Origin: Bacteroidota bacterium
GTDB lineage: Bacteria > Bacteroidota > Bacteroidia > Bacteroidales > Prolixibacteraceae
Reading direction: 5' to 3'
Length of the DNA stretch: 64,000 nucleotides
Assembly (NCBI GenBank): GCA_023251455.1
Contig: JAHEYT010000037.1
Span: forward strand, 10,850-74,849
A model generated the notes under the pieces. It was given only the letters and a program-made list of their open reading frames with translations. It searched no databases and was not told the origin of the DNA. A program made the position numbers and the translations under genes. Below are positions 1-10,400 of the stretch, in pieces (the stretch's first letter is position 1; each line of letters opens with the position of its first letter).

Positions 1-216
1 CCACGGTTCAATCCTAACGGAACTTATTTTACACCACCTTATGTAACTGTAATTCACAATGGAGTTTTGGTGCAGAACCATGTTGCTCTACGCGGTCCGA
101 CCGAATACATTGGTATTCCGGAGTACTTTGTGAAAGCTCACGGAGCTGGTCCAATCATTCTTCAGGATCATGGCAATCCGGTTAGTTACCGCAATATTTG
201 GATACGAGAATTGTAA
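1..216 (+). CDS. DUF1080 (3-keto-disaccharide hydrolase) family protein, C-terminal end
   Basis: The window opens inside this gene; 71 codons in frame 1 are visible before the stop at 214-216. The fragment has the beta-strand pattern of the concanavalin-A-like DUF1080 fold, with VTVIHNGVLVQN, then a Gly-Pro-Ile-x-Leu-Gln-Asp-His-Gly segment and the terminal YRNIWIREL that closes most members of this family. DUF1080 proteins are secreted and include hydrolases acting on 3-keto-glycosides; this end alone does not tell a hydrolase from a binding protein. A strong hairpin follows 14 bases after the stop. The family call is fairly firm, the exact substrate unknown. Confidence 0.8.
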   Translation, partial: PRFNPNGTYFTPPYVTVIHNGVLVQNHVALRGPTEYIGIPEYFVKAHGAGPIILQDHGNPVSYRNIWIREL

Positions 217-229
217 TTTATATCTTGGC

Positions 230-262
230 AAAGCTTTCTGAAATCAGAAAGCTTTGTTTTTT
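230..262 (+). terminator. Rho-independent terminator after the DUF1080 gene
   Basis: An 11-bp stem AAGCTTTCTGA/TCAGAAAGCTT is closed by a short loop and followed by a T-rich tract. It lies between the end of the first gene and the start of the CotH-family gene. Confidence 0.8.
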
Positions 263-287
263 ATAGATTAACTCTAACCACAAACAA

Positions 288-1898
288 ATGACTTCTAAGC
301 TGAAGCATGTCTTCATTTTTCTACTTTTTTCACTGTTTTCTTCCTCACTTTTTTCTCAGATTTATTTTGCTTCATCAAACCTTCCGCTGGTGGTAATTAA
401 TACCAACGGTCAGACTATTCCTGATGCCCCAAAGATTATCGCGACCATGGGCATTATTTGGAATGGGGCAGGGAAACGTAATGCGCTGAGTGATCCAAAG
501 AATAATTACAACGGCAAAATAGGAATTGAAAAGCGTGGATCGTCGTCACAAGGTTTCCCAAAAAAAAGCTATGGTGTTGAAACTAAATCGAACGATCTGA
601 TTACAACCGATTTTTCGCTGCTTGGAATGCCTGAAGAAAATGACTGGATACTTTATGCCCCATATACCGATAAAACAATGATTCGTGATGTGTTGACCTA
701 TACGCTTGATGCTTCATTAGGTCATTGGTCTCCACGTTGCCGTTTTGTTGAACTTTTTCTGAACGGCAATTATGAGGGCGTTTATGTTTTGATGGAAAAA
801 ATCAAGCGCAATAAGAATCGGGTTGATATTGCCAAGCTATTAACTACTGACATTTCAGGAGAAAACCTGACTGGCGGATACATCATTAAAATTGATAAGA
901 CTACCGGTAATTCAGGCTCTGGCTGGTATTCAAACTATTCGAATGCATTAGGAAATACCTATTACCAATACGATTACCCGAAAACAGATGTAATTGTTTC
1001 GTCTCAAAGAACATATATTAAGGAATACGTCAGAAGTATGGAAACGGCTTTGTATCAGGAGAAATTTTCAGGAACAGGAAGTTATCACGATTTTTTGAAT
1101 GATTCGTCGTTTATTGATTTCATGATCATTAACGAATTGGCTAAAAATGTGGATGGTTACCGACTGAGTTCATATTTGTACAAAGGAAAAAATGATCTGC
1201 TTAATTGTGGCCCGATTTGGGATTTTAATCTGACTTATGGAAACGCTGATTATCACAATGGATGGTCGGCCTATGGGTTTCAATATGATGCAAATTTGGG
1301 AACTGACGGTTGGCAAAATCCATTTTGGTGGAATAAATTAATGGTTGACCAGTCGTTTGTATCGAAACTAAAAAAACGGTGGAGTCTGCTACGCAAAAAT
1401 GAACTTTCAAATCAGCGTGTCACTTTTGTTATCGACAGTCTGACCAATGTAATTGCAGAAGCGAAGGATCGCAATTATCAACGTTGGCAAATTATGGGAG
1501 TTAAAATATGGCCTAATTATTACGTAGGTTACTCATACGCTTCAGAGGTTGACTGGATGAAAAACTGGATTTCGGATCGTTTGTCCTATCTCGACTATCA
1601 TTGGCCTTACAACTTTACCGGTAACGATGATCAATTGGTTTCGCATTCTCATTCTGTTTATCCAAATCCTTTTATCGATAGGTTGACAATTCAGCTTGCT
1701 CCGGATTACAGTGGTTCTGTTCGCGCCGAAATATACAGCCTAAGCGGTTCTTTATTACAGAACCAGAATGTGGCTATTCAGAGCGGACAGCTCCAGCTTG
1801 ACTTTTCAGGACGAAATAGCTTGAGCAGTGGCATGTATGTTCTAAAGATCTGTCAAAACAACCGTACTTTATTGACTGAAAAGGTGATGAGGCGATAA
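288..1898 (+). CDS. CotH-family protein with T9SS sorting domain
   Basis: A 536-residue secreted protein. Residues 1-24 form a signal peptide ending in LFSQ. The middle is a CotH (spore-coat kinase-like) domain: SSSQGFPKKSYGVET at 85-99, the YEGVYVLMEKIKRNKNRVDI segment, GGYIIKIDK, and PIWDFNLTYGNAD near 308-320, the region holding the acidic metal-binding residues in characterised CotH kinases. The last 80 or so residues (VYPNPFIDRLTI onwards, ending in KVMRR) are a type A T9SS sorting domain, so the protein is probably exported to the cell surface or medium. Bacteroidota CotH proteins are often encoded near polysaccharide or adhesin genes; whether this one is a kinase is untested. The start is the only ATG before the signal peptide. 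Confidence 0.88.
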   Translation: MTSKLKHVFIFLLFSLFSSSLFSQIYFASSNLPLVVINTNGQTIPDAPKIIATMGIIWNGAGKRNALSDPKNNYNGKIGIEKRGSSSQGFPKKSYGVETKSNDLITTDFSLLGMPEENDWILYAPYTDKTMIRDVLTYTLDASLGHWSPRCRFVELFLNGNYEGVYVLMEKIKRNKNRVDIAKLLTTDISGENLTGGYIIKIDKTTGNSGSGWYSNYSNALGNTYYQYDYPKTDVIVSSQRTYIKEYVRSMETALYQEKFSGTGSYHDFLNDSSFIDFMIINELAKNVDGYRLSSYLYKGKNDLLNCGPIWDFNLTYGNADYHNGWSAYGFQYDANLGTDGWQNPFWWNKLMVDQSFVSKLKKRWSLLRKNELSNQRVTFVIDSLTNVIAEAKDRNYQRWQIMGVKIWPNYYVGYSYASEVDWMKNWISDRLSYLDYHWPYNFTGNDDQLVSHSHSVYPNPFIDRLTIQLAPDYSGSVRAEIYSLSGSLLQNQNVAIQSGQLQLDFSGRNSLSSGMYVLKICQNNRTLLTEKVMRR

Positions 1899-1963
1899 TT
1901 CATATACAATTTGATAATTTAGGATTTACTAATTCATTGGAAAAATAGTAAATCGTTTAATTG

Positions 1964-2038
1964 AAAATTGGTTAGATGGTCAAAAGGTTAAATGGTCGGT
2001 GTTAGGTGAGTGAAGGGTAAATGGTAAAAGGTAAATTA
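1964..2038. repeat. Degenerate heptad-like intergenic repeat
   Basis: The leader of guaA is built from imperfect units of the type GGTTAAAT, GGTCAAAA, GGTAAAT, GGTAAAA, recurring about every 7-8 bases. It ends right before the -7 element at 2041. Confidence 0.5.
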
Positions 2039-2040
2039 AT

Positions 2041-2048
2041 TATCTTTG
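2041..2048 (+). promoter_or_regulatory. Bacteroidota -7 promoter element of guaA
   Basis: TATCTTTG matches TAnnTTTG exactly and lies 22 bases before the ATG at 2070. It overlaps an in-frame TTG at 2046, so that longer start is very unlikely. Confidence 0.65.
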
Positions 2049-2069
2049 GCGCAATTAAAAAATATCTTC

Positions 2070-3599
2070 ATGCAGGAAAAAATTCTAATCCTCGATTTTG
2101 GTTCGCAGTACACTCAGTTGATTGGCCGTCGCGTCAGAGAGTTAAACGTCTATTGCGAAATATATCCATATAATCATTATCCAGCTATTGATGAGACTGT
2201 TAAAGGGGTCATTCTTTCGGGAAGTCCGTTTTCAGTTCGCGATGCCGATGCGCCAAAACCCGATTTGTCGCTGATTAAAGGTAAAATGCCTTTGTTGGGT
2301 GTTTGTTACGGAGCCCAATACCTGTCGCATTATTTTGGAGGCGAAGTTGCACCATCCAATTCACGTGAGTACGGACGCGCAAACCTTGGCTTTGTCGATG
2401 ATTCCAATTCGCTGTTTAAAAAAATTAGCCAACATTCGCAGGTATGGATGTCGCATGGCGATACCATCGTCCGTATTCCTGAAAATTACAAAGTAATTGC
2501 CAGTACTGCCGATGTTGAATATGCAGCCTATCAGATCGAAGGCGAACAAACTTATGCCATTCAGTTTCATCCTGAAGTTTATCATACCACTGAAGGAACT
2601 CAGCTTCTGCACAACTTTGTAGTTGATATTTGCGGCTGTAAACAAGACTGGACGCCTGATTCGTTTATCGAAACAACGGTAAAGGAATTGAAAGCCAAAC
2701 TGGGCGAAGATCGCGTGGTACTTGGTCTTTCGGGCGGAGTTGATTCGTCTGTTGCTGCAGTACTTTTGCATCGTGCCATTGGCAAGAATCTGACATGTAT
2801 TTTTGTTGATAATGGTTTGTTACGCAAAGACGAGTTTCAGCAGGTGCTTGATTCTTACCAACACATGGGATTGAATGTAATTGGAGTCGATGCCAGCAAG
2901 AAATTTTGGAACGATCTGGCTGGAATTACCGATCCGGAAGCTAAACGAAAAGTAATTGGCCGCGACTTCATCGAAGTGTTCGATGTGGAAGCGCACAAAA
3001 TACAGGATGTGAAATGGTTGGCACAGGGTACCATTTATCCAGATGTAATCGAATCAGTTTCGGTGAACGGACCATCGGCAACCATCAAATCGCACCACAA
3101 TGTGGGCGGATTGCCTGAGAAAATGCACCTGAAAGTGGTTGAACCATTGAAGCTGCTTTTCAAAGACGAAGTACGCAGGGTAGGGAAGGCTCTGGACATG
3201 AAACCTGAACTTTTGGGTCGTCATCCTTTTCCCGGACCAGGATTGGGCATCCGGATTTTGAGCGATGTGACTCCTGAAAAAGTACGCGTTCTTCAGGAAG
3301 CCGATGCTATTTTTATCAATGGATTGAAAGAGTGGGGTTTGTACGATAAAGTTTGGCAGGCTGGCGTCATGTTGCTTCCAGTGCAATCAGTTGGTGTAAT
3401 GGGTGATGAACGTACCTACGAAAATGTAGTTGCATTGCGTGCTGTAGCTTCAACCGATGGAATGACAGCAGATTGGGTGCATTTGCCTTATGAGTTTCTG
3501 GCTAAAATGTCGAACGAAATCATTAACAAAGTGCGCGGAATCAACCGAGTAGTTTACGATATTAGCTCAAAACCACCAGCAACTATTGAGTGGGAATAA
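2070..3599 (+). CDS. guaA: GMP synthase (glutamine-hydrolysing)
   Basis: Cytoplasmic enzyme converting XMP, ATP and glutamine to GMP, the last step of guanine nucleotide synthesis. The 509 residues match the usual two-domain form. The N-terminal class I amidotransferase has the nucleophile Cys79 in GVCYG and His167/Glu169 in QFHPEV. The ATP pyrophosphatase domain has the P-loop LSGGVDSS with its Ser at 221. The C-terminal dimerisation domain ends in PPATIEWE, as is standard. I chose the ATG at 2070 because the upstream TTG lies inside the promoter element. The gene stands alone between its own promoter and terminator, so it is probably monocistronic. Confidence 0.98.
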   Translation: MQEKILILDFGSQYTQLIGRRVRELNVYCEIYPYNHYPAIDETVKGVILSGSPFSVRDADAPKPDLSLIKGKMPLLGVCYGAQYLSHYFGGEVAPSNSREYGRANLGFVDDSNSLFKKISQHSQVWMSHGDTIVRIPENYKVIASTADVEYAAYQIEGEQTYAIQFHPEVYHTTEGTQLLHNFVVDICGCKQDWTPDSFIETTVKELKAKLGEDRVVLGLSGGVDSSVAAVLLHRAIGKNLTCIFVDNGLLRKDEFQQVLDSYQHMGLNVIGVDASKKFWNDLAGITDPEAKRKVIGRDFIEVFDVEAHKIQDVKWLAQGTIYPDVIESVSVNGPSATIKSHHNVGGLPEKMHLKVVEPLKLLFKDEVRRVGKALDMKPELLGRHPFPGPGLGIRILSDVTPEKVRVLQEADAIFINGLKEWGLYDKVWQAGVMLLPVQSVGVMGDERTYENVVALRAVASTDGMTADWVHLPYEFLAKMSNEIINKVRGINRVVYDISSKPPATIEWE

Positions 3600-3621
3600 A
3601 ATCAAAGTAAAAGATAAAACA

Positions 3622-3655
3622 AAAATGGAGGTTCAATTGAGCCTCCATTTTTTTA
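3622..3655. terminator. Bidirectional terminator between guaA and the NIPSNAP gene
   Basis: The stem AATGGAGG/CCTCCATT has a loop containing TCAATTGA and a T7 tract on the plus strand. The A-run before it gives a T-rich tail on the minus strand, so it can end both convergent genes. Confidence 0.85.
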
Positions 3656-3672
3656 TGACTTGGTATAGTTGA

Positions 3673-4467
3673 CTAGAAATCTGAATAATCGGTTGGGTGA
3701 AGCAACAATTTGATTGATTTGGAAACCGTATTTTGGTATTCAGGCAATGCCGACATTGCTTTCCATTCCGGATGTGCCCTGAATGCCGCCCAACGATCTT
3801 CGTGGGTTGGCATATCGGCAAAAGTGGTAAGGTACATCAGGTTGGGCATGGTGCTGCCCGAAATCACTTCAGCATAAAAAACAGCATTAAAATCGAGGCG
3901 TTTAAACAGTTTGATTTCGCCCGCTTCGTTAAACATTTTTACTTTTTGGCGGAACAGGTTTTCTGTTGGGCCTTCGTAGCTCCGGAGTTCGTAAATCCGT
4001 TCTGATGGAGCCGTTTTGTGGTTCGGAATAAAGTAGTTTGGGGCATCCGGAAAGGCTTTCAGTAGAATAGATTCTTTACGGACAAATGGCCTTTGGTCAA
4101 ATGGGGCTCCCAAAAAATCAATTCCTTTGGTCTGGTATACCTGGTCTTTTGCTAAAACATCCTGAATTTCTGCAAAATGGTTGGGCGAACTGAAAGGAAT
4201 CCAAATGTAAACACGTTTTCCTGACGTGGTGTCGCTTTCAATGGGTTTAAACACACCCACTTTTTGAATTCCGGCACGATGCAAAGCTGGTAAATAGGCG
4301 TTCTTCAGAAAATTATCAACCTTTTCTTCCTGAGCTTTTCCGGTTAAACGGAAAACCTGGATCTGGTAATAATCGCGCGAGGCTGCAATGATTGAGGATG
4401 AAAGGGCAATAACAAATAAGGGAATCAGAATTAATGACAATGTAAATCTTTTGGTAAGTTGGTTCAT
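3673..4467 (-). CDS. Secreted NIPSNAP-family protein
   Basis: A 264-residue protein with a signal peptide (MNQLTKRF, then a hydrophobic stretch to SSSIIAA). Two ferredoxin-like NIPSNAP modules follow. The first covers about residues 32-140 (YYQIQVFRLTGKAQEEKVDNF). The second covers about 150-255 (IYELRSYEGPTENLFRQKVKMF and then the MPNLMYLTTFADM and HPEWKAM segments typical of the family). NIPSNAP proteins in Bacteroidota are often exported; their biochemical role is not established. It shares a terminator with guaA and is read alone on the minus strand. Confidence 0.85.
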   Translation of the reverse strand: MNQLTKRFTLSLILIPLFVIALSSSIIAASRDYYQIQVFRLTGKAQEEKVDNFLKNAYLPALHRAGIQKVGVFKPIESDTTSGKRVYIWIPFSSPNHFAEIQDVLAKDQVYQTKGIDFLGAPFDQRPFVRKESILLKAFPDAPNYFIPNHKTAPSERIYELRSYEGPTENLFRQKVKMFNEAGEIKLFKRLDFNAVFYAEVISGSTMPNLMYLTTFADMPTHEDRWAAFRAHPEWKAMSALPEYQNTVSKSIKLLLHPTDYSDF

Positions 4468-4557
4468 GGTTTTAGCTTTTTGTTTTAAAGCTTTAAAGGT
4501 AGAAATTATCTGAAGTTAAAAATCCATGGAACGCATAACTTCCAGCTCTGCATTATA

Positions 4558-5031
4558 TTATTCAGCATCTCTATTGATCGGAGGTTTTTCAGTTTTTTTA
4601 TCACTCAATTCGTTGAGAAGCACGTGGGCATAAAAATAATCAAGTTCGTTCCTGATTTCATCACGGATGTCACGATATAGATAAGTGAGTTGTTCCTCAG
4701 TACAATATGCCTTTCTGGGATCTTCAAATCCAAGGTGGATATGATGTTTGGCTGGAATATTGACTGTGTCAATTTTATCCTTGGTTCCGTCGCAAAGTGT
4801 AATGAGGTAATCAAATTCCATACCTTCAAATTCGTGGTAACTTTTCGGCTTCTTTTTACTGATGTCGATACCGATCTCTTTCATGACTGCAACAGCCATT
4901 GGGTCAGTGTTTTCGTCAGGATGCAAGCCAGCTGAGAAAACCTCCAGTGACTTATCCAGTTTCTGCAAAAAAGCTTCGGCCATCAGGCTTCGGCATGAAT
5001 TACCACCGGTACACAGAAAAAGAATCTTCAT
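4558..5031 (-). CDS. ArsC/low-molecular-weight phosphatase-like protein with altered P-loop
   Basis: A 157-residue cytoplasmic protein of the LMW-phosphatase/thioredoxin-linked arsenate reductase fold. The start at 5031 (MKILFLC) puts the P-loop at the N-terminus, as in the family; an upstream in-frame ATG at 5079 would add 16 residues. Cys7, Cys13 and Arg14 lie in CTGGNSCRS. The usual loop is CTGNSCRS, giving CX5R; here one extra Gly gives CX6R. Cys80 (LITLCDG) matches the first redox Cys of ArsC, but the partner usually found about seven residues later is missing. Asp104 in FEDPRKA is the likely general acid. It may be a phosphatase or a reductase using another thiol; no ars genes flank it. 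Confidence 0.75.
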   Translation of the reverse strand: MKILFLCTGGNSCRSLMAEAFLQKLDKSLEVFSAGLHPDENTDPMAVAVMKEIGIDISKKKPKSYHEFEGMEFDYLITLCDGTKDKIDTVNIPAKHHIHLGFEDPRKAYCTEEQLTYLYRDIRDEIRNELDYFYAHVLLNELSDKKTEKPPINRDAE

Positions 5032-5298
5032 TTTTAAACTACAGATTAAAAGTTCATATGAAGTTACGTCATTTGGCATTCATAAAAAAGCTGATGTGTT
5101 AGTTTTAGTATTGATTGTGAGTTACTTAATTCTGTTTTTGAACATGTTCGTTTTTTATTCCTGAGTTCACCGATGTATGGAATAAAATCAGGCATTTCCA
5201 AATTTTTTGTAATCATTTTTGATTTGGGTTACAAATGGTTCAGAAATAAGATTTCAGAACTTTATCAGGCTGAATATTGACAACGTTATATTTTAATC

Positions 5299-7323
5299 AT
5301 GAAAAATTTAAACAGATTTGTATTAATCTCATTGTTATTGGGCAGTCTGTCATGTAGGCAGGAAGCTTCTAAATCAAAGGCAATCGACCTTGCTGATTTG
5401 GATCAATCATTTAGTCCGGCGGCTGATTTTGATAATTATGCCAATGGCGGTTGGAAAAAACGATTCCCTATTCCGGACGAAAAGAGTCGGTTTGGTTCGT
5501 TCGATTTGTTGGCTGACACCGGCGAAGTTCAGGTACAGAAACTGGTAACTGAAATAGCCACAAATAAGCAGGAAGCCGGATCGATTGCACTTAAAATCGC
5601 CGATTTCTACAATACGGGTATGGACACTGCCAAAATTGAAGCAGACGGATTGGCACCTTTGCAGCCACTTTTTGATCAGATAAATACTATTCAGAATAAG
5701 GCAGATGTGATGAAAGTGGTTGGCGATTTGCATACCAAAGGAATTCGACCGATGTATTCGATATTCTCCGATGCCGATCAGAAAAACTCTGAGCTGGTAG
5801 TTGCCTATCTCTATCAGGGTGGGCTTGGAATGCCCGATCGTGATTATTACATGAAAGACGACGAACGAAGCAAAAGCGTTCAGGAGGCCTATAAGATTCA
5901 TCTTCAAAAAATTTTCTCGCTGGCAGGTGACAACGAAGCTGTCTCGAAAGCAAATTCAACGGTTGTGTACAATCTTGAATATCGTTTGGCAAAATCGTCG
6001 ATGACTTTGCTCGAACAGCGCGATCCGCACAAAATTTACCACAAAATGAATATGGAAGGCTTGCAGAAAATTTCTCCTGAAATTGATTGGGCAACGCACT
6101 TCAACAGTTTAGGTCTAAATAATCCGGGTGATTTTATAGTTGGTCAGCCCGATTTTGTGGCTGAATTAGGAAAAATGCTGAAAGACGTGTCTGTTGATGA
6201 TTGGAAAATTTACCTGAAATGGCAGGTTGTAAATAGCTTGGATACTTATTTGACGGTGGCAGTTGAAAATCAGAATTTTGACTTTTTCGGGAAAACGCTT
6301 ACCGGCCAAATGGCTCAACGGCCACGGTGGAAAAGAGTTCAGGAGGCTACAAATAATGCATTGAGTGAAGCACTCGGGCAATTGTATGTACAGAAGTACT
6401 TTCCGGCTGAATCGAAAAAAAGGATGAACGAATTGGTTAGTAATTTACGTGTATCGTTGGGCGAACGCATCAAACAACTGGCCTGGATGAGCGACGAAAC
6501 CAAAGCCAAAGCGCTCGATAAATTAGCTGCCATCACCGTAAAGGTTGGCTATCCGGACAAATGGAGAGATTATTCGGCTCTCGAAGTTTCGACTGATTCT
6601 TATGTGGCTAATGTTTTACGTGCCCGTCAGTTCGATTTTAATTTCATGATCGCAAAAGTCAATAAGCCTGTTGACCGCACCGAATGGCAAATGCCTCCTC
6701 AGATGGTGAATGCCTATTACAATCCTTCGATGAATGAAATCGTATTTCCGGCGGCCATTCTTCAACCTCCATTCTTTTACAAGGATGGCGACGATGCGGT
6801 GAATTATGGCGCCATCGGGGTAGTAATTGGTCACGAAATGACACATGGGTTCGATGATCAGGGTTGTCAGTACGATAAAGTTGGAAATCTGTCAAACTGG
6901 TGGACTGCCGATGATTCCAAATTGTTCGGAGAACGCACTAAAGTGTTGGTTGACCAATTCAATAACTATACAGTTTTAGATACGCTAAAAGCCAATGGCG
7001 AATTATCGCTGGGCGAAAATATTGCCGATTTGGGAGGTTTGAATGTTGCCTATAATGCGATGAAAAAAGCCGCAACCGGCGATGAAAAACCAATTGATGG
7101 CTTTACTCCTGATCAACGTTTTTTTCTGGCTTACGCGCATTTATGGGCGCAAAATATACGAGATAAGGAAATTGTCCGCCGTACCAAAGAAGACGTTCAT
7201 TCGCTGGGAAGGTTCCGGGTTTTGGGACCGCTGCGTAATCTGCCAGAGTTTTACACAGCTTTCGATGTCAAAGAAGGTGATTACATGTACCTGAAAGCGG
7301 CAGACAGGGCTGTGATTTGGTAA
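5299..7323 (+). CDS. pepO: M13-family zinc metallopeptidase lipoprotein (PepO/neprilysin-like)
   Basis: A 674-residue lipoprotein: the lipobox LGSLSC puts the acylated Cys at 19, so it is anchored in the envelope, probably facing the periplasm. An N-terminal M13 domain (about 35-440) begins with the YANGGWKKRFPIPDEKSRFGSF motif region. The catalytic domain has HEMTH at 512-516 and ENIAD at 573-577, giving the two His and one Glu zinc ligands plus Glu513 as catalytic base. NAYYNPSMNEIVFPAAILQPPFF is the conserved substrate-cleft segment. Family members cleave short peptides. The canonical C-terminal CxxW is replaced by RAVIW. Confidence 0.95.
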   Translation: MKNLNRFVLISLLLGSLSCRQEASKSKAIDLADLDQSFSPAADFDNYANGGWKKRFPIPDEKSRFGSFDLLADTGEVQVQKLVTEIATNKQEAGSIALKIADFYNTGMDTAKIEADGLAPLQPLFDQINTIQNKADVMKVVGDLHTKGIRPMYSIFSDADQKNSELVVAYLYQGGLGMPDRDYYMKDDERSKSVQEAYKIHLQKIFSLAGDNEAVSKANSTVVYNLEYRLAKSSMTLLEQRDPHKIYHKMNMEGLQKISPEIDWATHFNSLGLNNPGDFIVGQPDFVAELGKMLKDVSVDDWKIYLKWQVVNSLDTYLTVAVENQNFDFFGKTLTGQMAQRPRWKRVQEATNNALSEALGQLYVQKYFPAESKKRMNELVSNLRVSLGERIKQLAWMSDETKAKALDKLAAITVKVGYPDKWRDYSALEVSTDSYVANVLRARQFDFNFMIAKVNKPVDRTEWQMPPQMVNAYYNPSMNEIVFPAAILQPPFFYKDGDDAVNYGAIGVVIGHEMTHGFDDQGCQYDKVGNLSNWWTADDSKLFGERTKVLVDQFNNYTVLDTLKANGELSLGENIADLGGLNVAYNAMKKAATGDEKPIDGFTPDQRFFLAYAHLWAQNIRDKEIVRRTKEDVHSLGRFRVLGPLRNLPEFYTAFDVKEGDYMYLKAADRAVIW

Positions 7324-7327
7324 TATA

Positions 7328-7362
7328 AAAAGCCTCCAAATTTTACATTTAGAGGCTTAATT
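7328..7362 (+). terminator. Terminator after the M13 peptidase gene
   Basis: AAGCCTC and GAGGCTT pair across an AT-rich loop, followed by AATTTAA, four bases after the stop codon. Confidence 0.65.
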
Positions 7363-7363
7363 T

Positions 7364-7410
7364 AAGAAGATACTGTTCTTGTGATTTGTAACAGTATCTT
7401 CTTATTTAAT
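7364..7410. terminator. 14-bp perfect inverted repeat at the convergent end
   Basis: AAGAAGATACTGTT at 7364-7377 pairs perfectly with 7390-7403 over a 12-base loop, and a T-rich stretch follows on the plus strand. It lies 7 bases beyond the minus-strand stop of the giant surface protein, so it probably protects both convergent transcripts. Confidence 0.7.
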
Positions 7411-7417
7411 TTGATAG

Positions 7418-10400
7418 TTACTTTTTGATAATCAGCTTTCTTGTAACATTCTTTTCTTTGTCACTAATTTCGACAAAATATAACCCTGGGCTATTTCCTA
7501 CAAGATTAATCGACTGAATCAATTCAGTCAGATTTGTCTTCTTTAAGATTTCTTCTCCTGTAACTTTAAATATTCTGATAAAAGGATTAACAAAACCTGA
7601 GGTTTCGATATTAATCAATCCACTGCTTGGATTTGGATAAATTATAGCGTCAGCACCTTGATTCAAATCTTCAATTCCGGTTGGTATCTCAACTTTTATA
7701 TTGAAGCTGATTTCTTTGGTATCAGTGCCATTATTTTCTGTACCCCCATTGTCTTTTAGTTTTACATAGATCCTAGTTTCTCCAACCTGATTGTCTGCGA
7801 TTTTTACCTTTAATTTAGCGGTTGGTTGGCCTTTGATATATTCAACCAAAATTTCAGGAATAAGAGTCTTATTTTCTGCTGTTGCAGTAATGGATTCAAT
7901 CTCTTGTGTAAAACAATTACTTACAGGATCAATCCCGCTCAAAGTTACTGTTACTTCTTTGCTGTTTTTGGAAACTTTCAGGTCGTTAACCAAATCAACC
8001 ATTGGAGCCAGATTCTTTGTATTGGTTATGGTGTAGCTGGATCCTGTAAAGTTGATGCTGTAATTGGTTCCAAGGGATAAAGTTCCCTGTGAAATTGGAT
8101 AAACTCCTGGAGTATTTCCGGCAGTTCGGGCCAGTGTTCCGGTAAAAGTATCCCCAACAATTAAAGCTGGTTCAAAAGTATAACTCAAAGCTTGTTCGGC
8201 CTGATCACATGGCCTGCTTGCATTTTGGGCTGTAACAGTAACCGGTTTTGCTGTAATGTCAGCTTTTAAAACTGGACTCGATAATACATAGTTTGATACT
8301 TTATCTCCTGAAATAGTCATAGCTGTTGAAACTGGGATATTTGTTCCGACACCTGTTTGACTAAATGTTCCTGTAGCAGTATTTGCAAGCATAATCAAAT
8401 CCTGATTAATTGTTCCGGTTAAAGTACTACCGCTCAGTACCGCATTATTATTACCATCATAAACCTTTAATGCTACTGTCGTGCCAACTACTGCCAGTGG
8501 TTTTTGGTTTACAACCAGTGTCTGACTAACTGTTCCTGCTGAAATATAGTTGTTGTTGCCTTCTTGCGATGCAGTAATCAGGGCCGTACCTGCACCAATA
8601 ATACTCACTTTATTTCCTGTAACAATAGCTACATCTGAATTACTGCAAGTATAACTGATTGTCAGACCTGAATTTGATGTTGCACTCAGAATAAAGGATT
8701 CATCACCATAGGTTTTGGGTGCTAACTCATTAAAAGTAATAGACTGATTGGCTTTGGTAACCGTGAAGTTTGCAGGCACATTCATGATGGTGTATTTGTC
8801 GTCTAATCCACCTGTCATGGTAATTGATCTGGTGTAGATACCCACAGCCGTGTTACGGTTCACATAGGTTGTCGGGTAAGGCACGTTGTCCAAAACCGAT
8901 TCATTGTCACCATTCATAAAACCAGTGTAGTGATATGTCAAAACAGGATTCTCTTGTCCATATTCTTTGGTTTTGGAATCAAGCCAGGCAATGATTGTAC
9001 CTTTACCAATAGTGAAACTAGCCGATACATAGTTAAAATCATAATTGTTGTCGAGTCCTCCTGAAACAGTTATTGCATTAGCATAAGTTCCTGGCGAAGT
9101 AGTAACAGAAACAGTTGTTGATGCAACCGGTTTGGTATCCAGAACAGTTTCTGTATCACTGTTTTTCCAGCCACTGTAAACAAAGGTCAGCGTTGGGTTG
9201 GCATCTCCATATACTTTTGTTTTCGCATTTGCCGTTGCCGTCAGCGTAGCCTGGGTAACTGTGAAGTTTGCCGGAACATAACTGAACGCGTAATTGTTGT
9301 CTGCTCCACCCGATACAGTGATCGTATTGGTATGTGTTCCGACATTGGTCAGTAGGTCAACCGTTGTTGAGGCTGTTGGTTTGGTCTCGAGCACTGATTC
9401 ACCATCGGTGTTTTTCCAGCCACTGTAAACAAAGGTCAGTGTTGGGTTGGCATCGCCATATACTTTGGTTTTTGCATCTGCCGTTGCCGTCAGTGTAGCC
9501 TGGGTAACCGTGAAGTTGGCAGCCACATAACTGAAGTCGTAATTGTTATCAGCTCCACCCGAAACGGTGATCGTATTGGTATGTGTTCCGACATTGGTCA
9601 GCAGGTCAACCGTAGTTGAAGCTGTTGGTTTGGTATCGAGCACTGATTCACCATCGGTGTTTTTCCAGCCACTGTAAACAAAGGTCAGCGTTGGGTTGGC
9701 ATCTCCATATACTTTTGTTTTCGCATTTGCCGTTGCCGTCAGCGTAGCCTGAGTAACTGTGAAGTTTGCCGGAACATAACTGAACACGTAATTGTTGTCC
9801 GCTCCACCCGATAAAGTAATCGAATTGTTGTAGGTTCCAACGTTAGTGGTTCCATCAACAGTTGTTGAGATCGAAGGAGGTGTATCGATTGTTTCCACGC
9901 CATTCACCCAACCACTGTACTGAAAGGTCAAAGTCGGGTTGTCATTGCCGTAAACTTTTGTTTGGGCATCAGCAGCTACGGTGAGGGTTGCTTTATTAAC
10001 GGTCAGGGTTTGGCTAGCTTGTGTCGCAGTCAAATAACCATCACTACCTGTCTGATCAGCGTAAATTGTACAAGTTCCAGTGCCTACAATATGGATATGT
10101 CCTCCCAGTATCGTTGCAACATTAGAATCCGAAGTCGTTATAGATACTGTAAGTCCTGAAGAAGCAGTTACTGAAGGTGTAAAATCCGCGTCACCGTATA
10201 TTTTACTTGTCAATGGATCGAAAGTAATAGTTTGAGATTGTTTGGAAGTTGTAAAACTTTGATCATCACCATTCGTTGTTCCACCAGCATTTACTCCTTT
10301 TACCCTATAATGGTAAGTGGTACCCGCTGTTAATCCTGTAATTGCTTTGCTTACCAAGGTAGTTGTACTGCCCGTAACCGGGCTTTGATCAGCAGTAACA

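Noticed and set aside
4990-5031. The extra Gly codon in the ArsC-like P-loop as a sequencing error
   Set aside because: A whole GGT codon is inserted without a frame change, which is not the usual single-base error; kept as a finding, with re-sequencing as the test.
9120-9866. Regularly spaced repeats considered as a CRISPR-like array
   Set aside because: The units are 249 bp, have no unique spacers, and are in-frame protein repeats; no cas gene is present.
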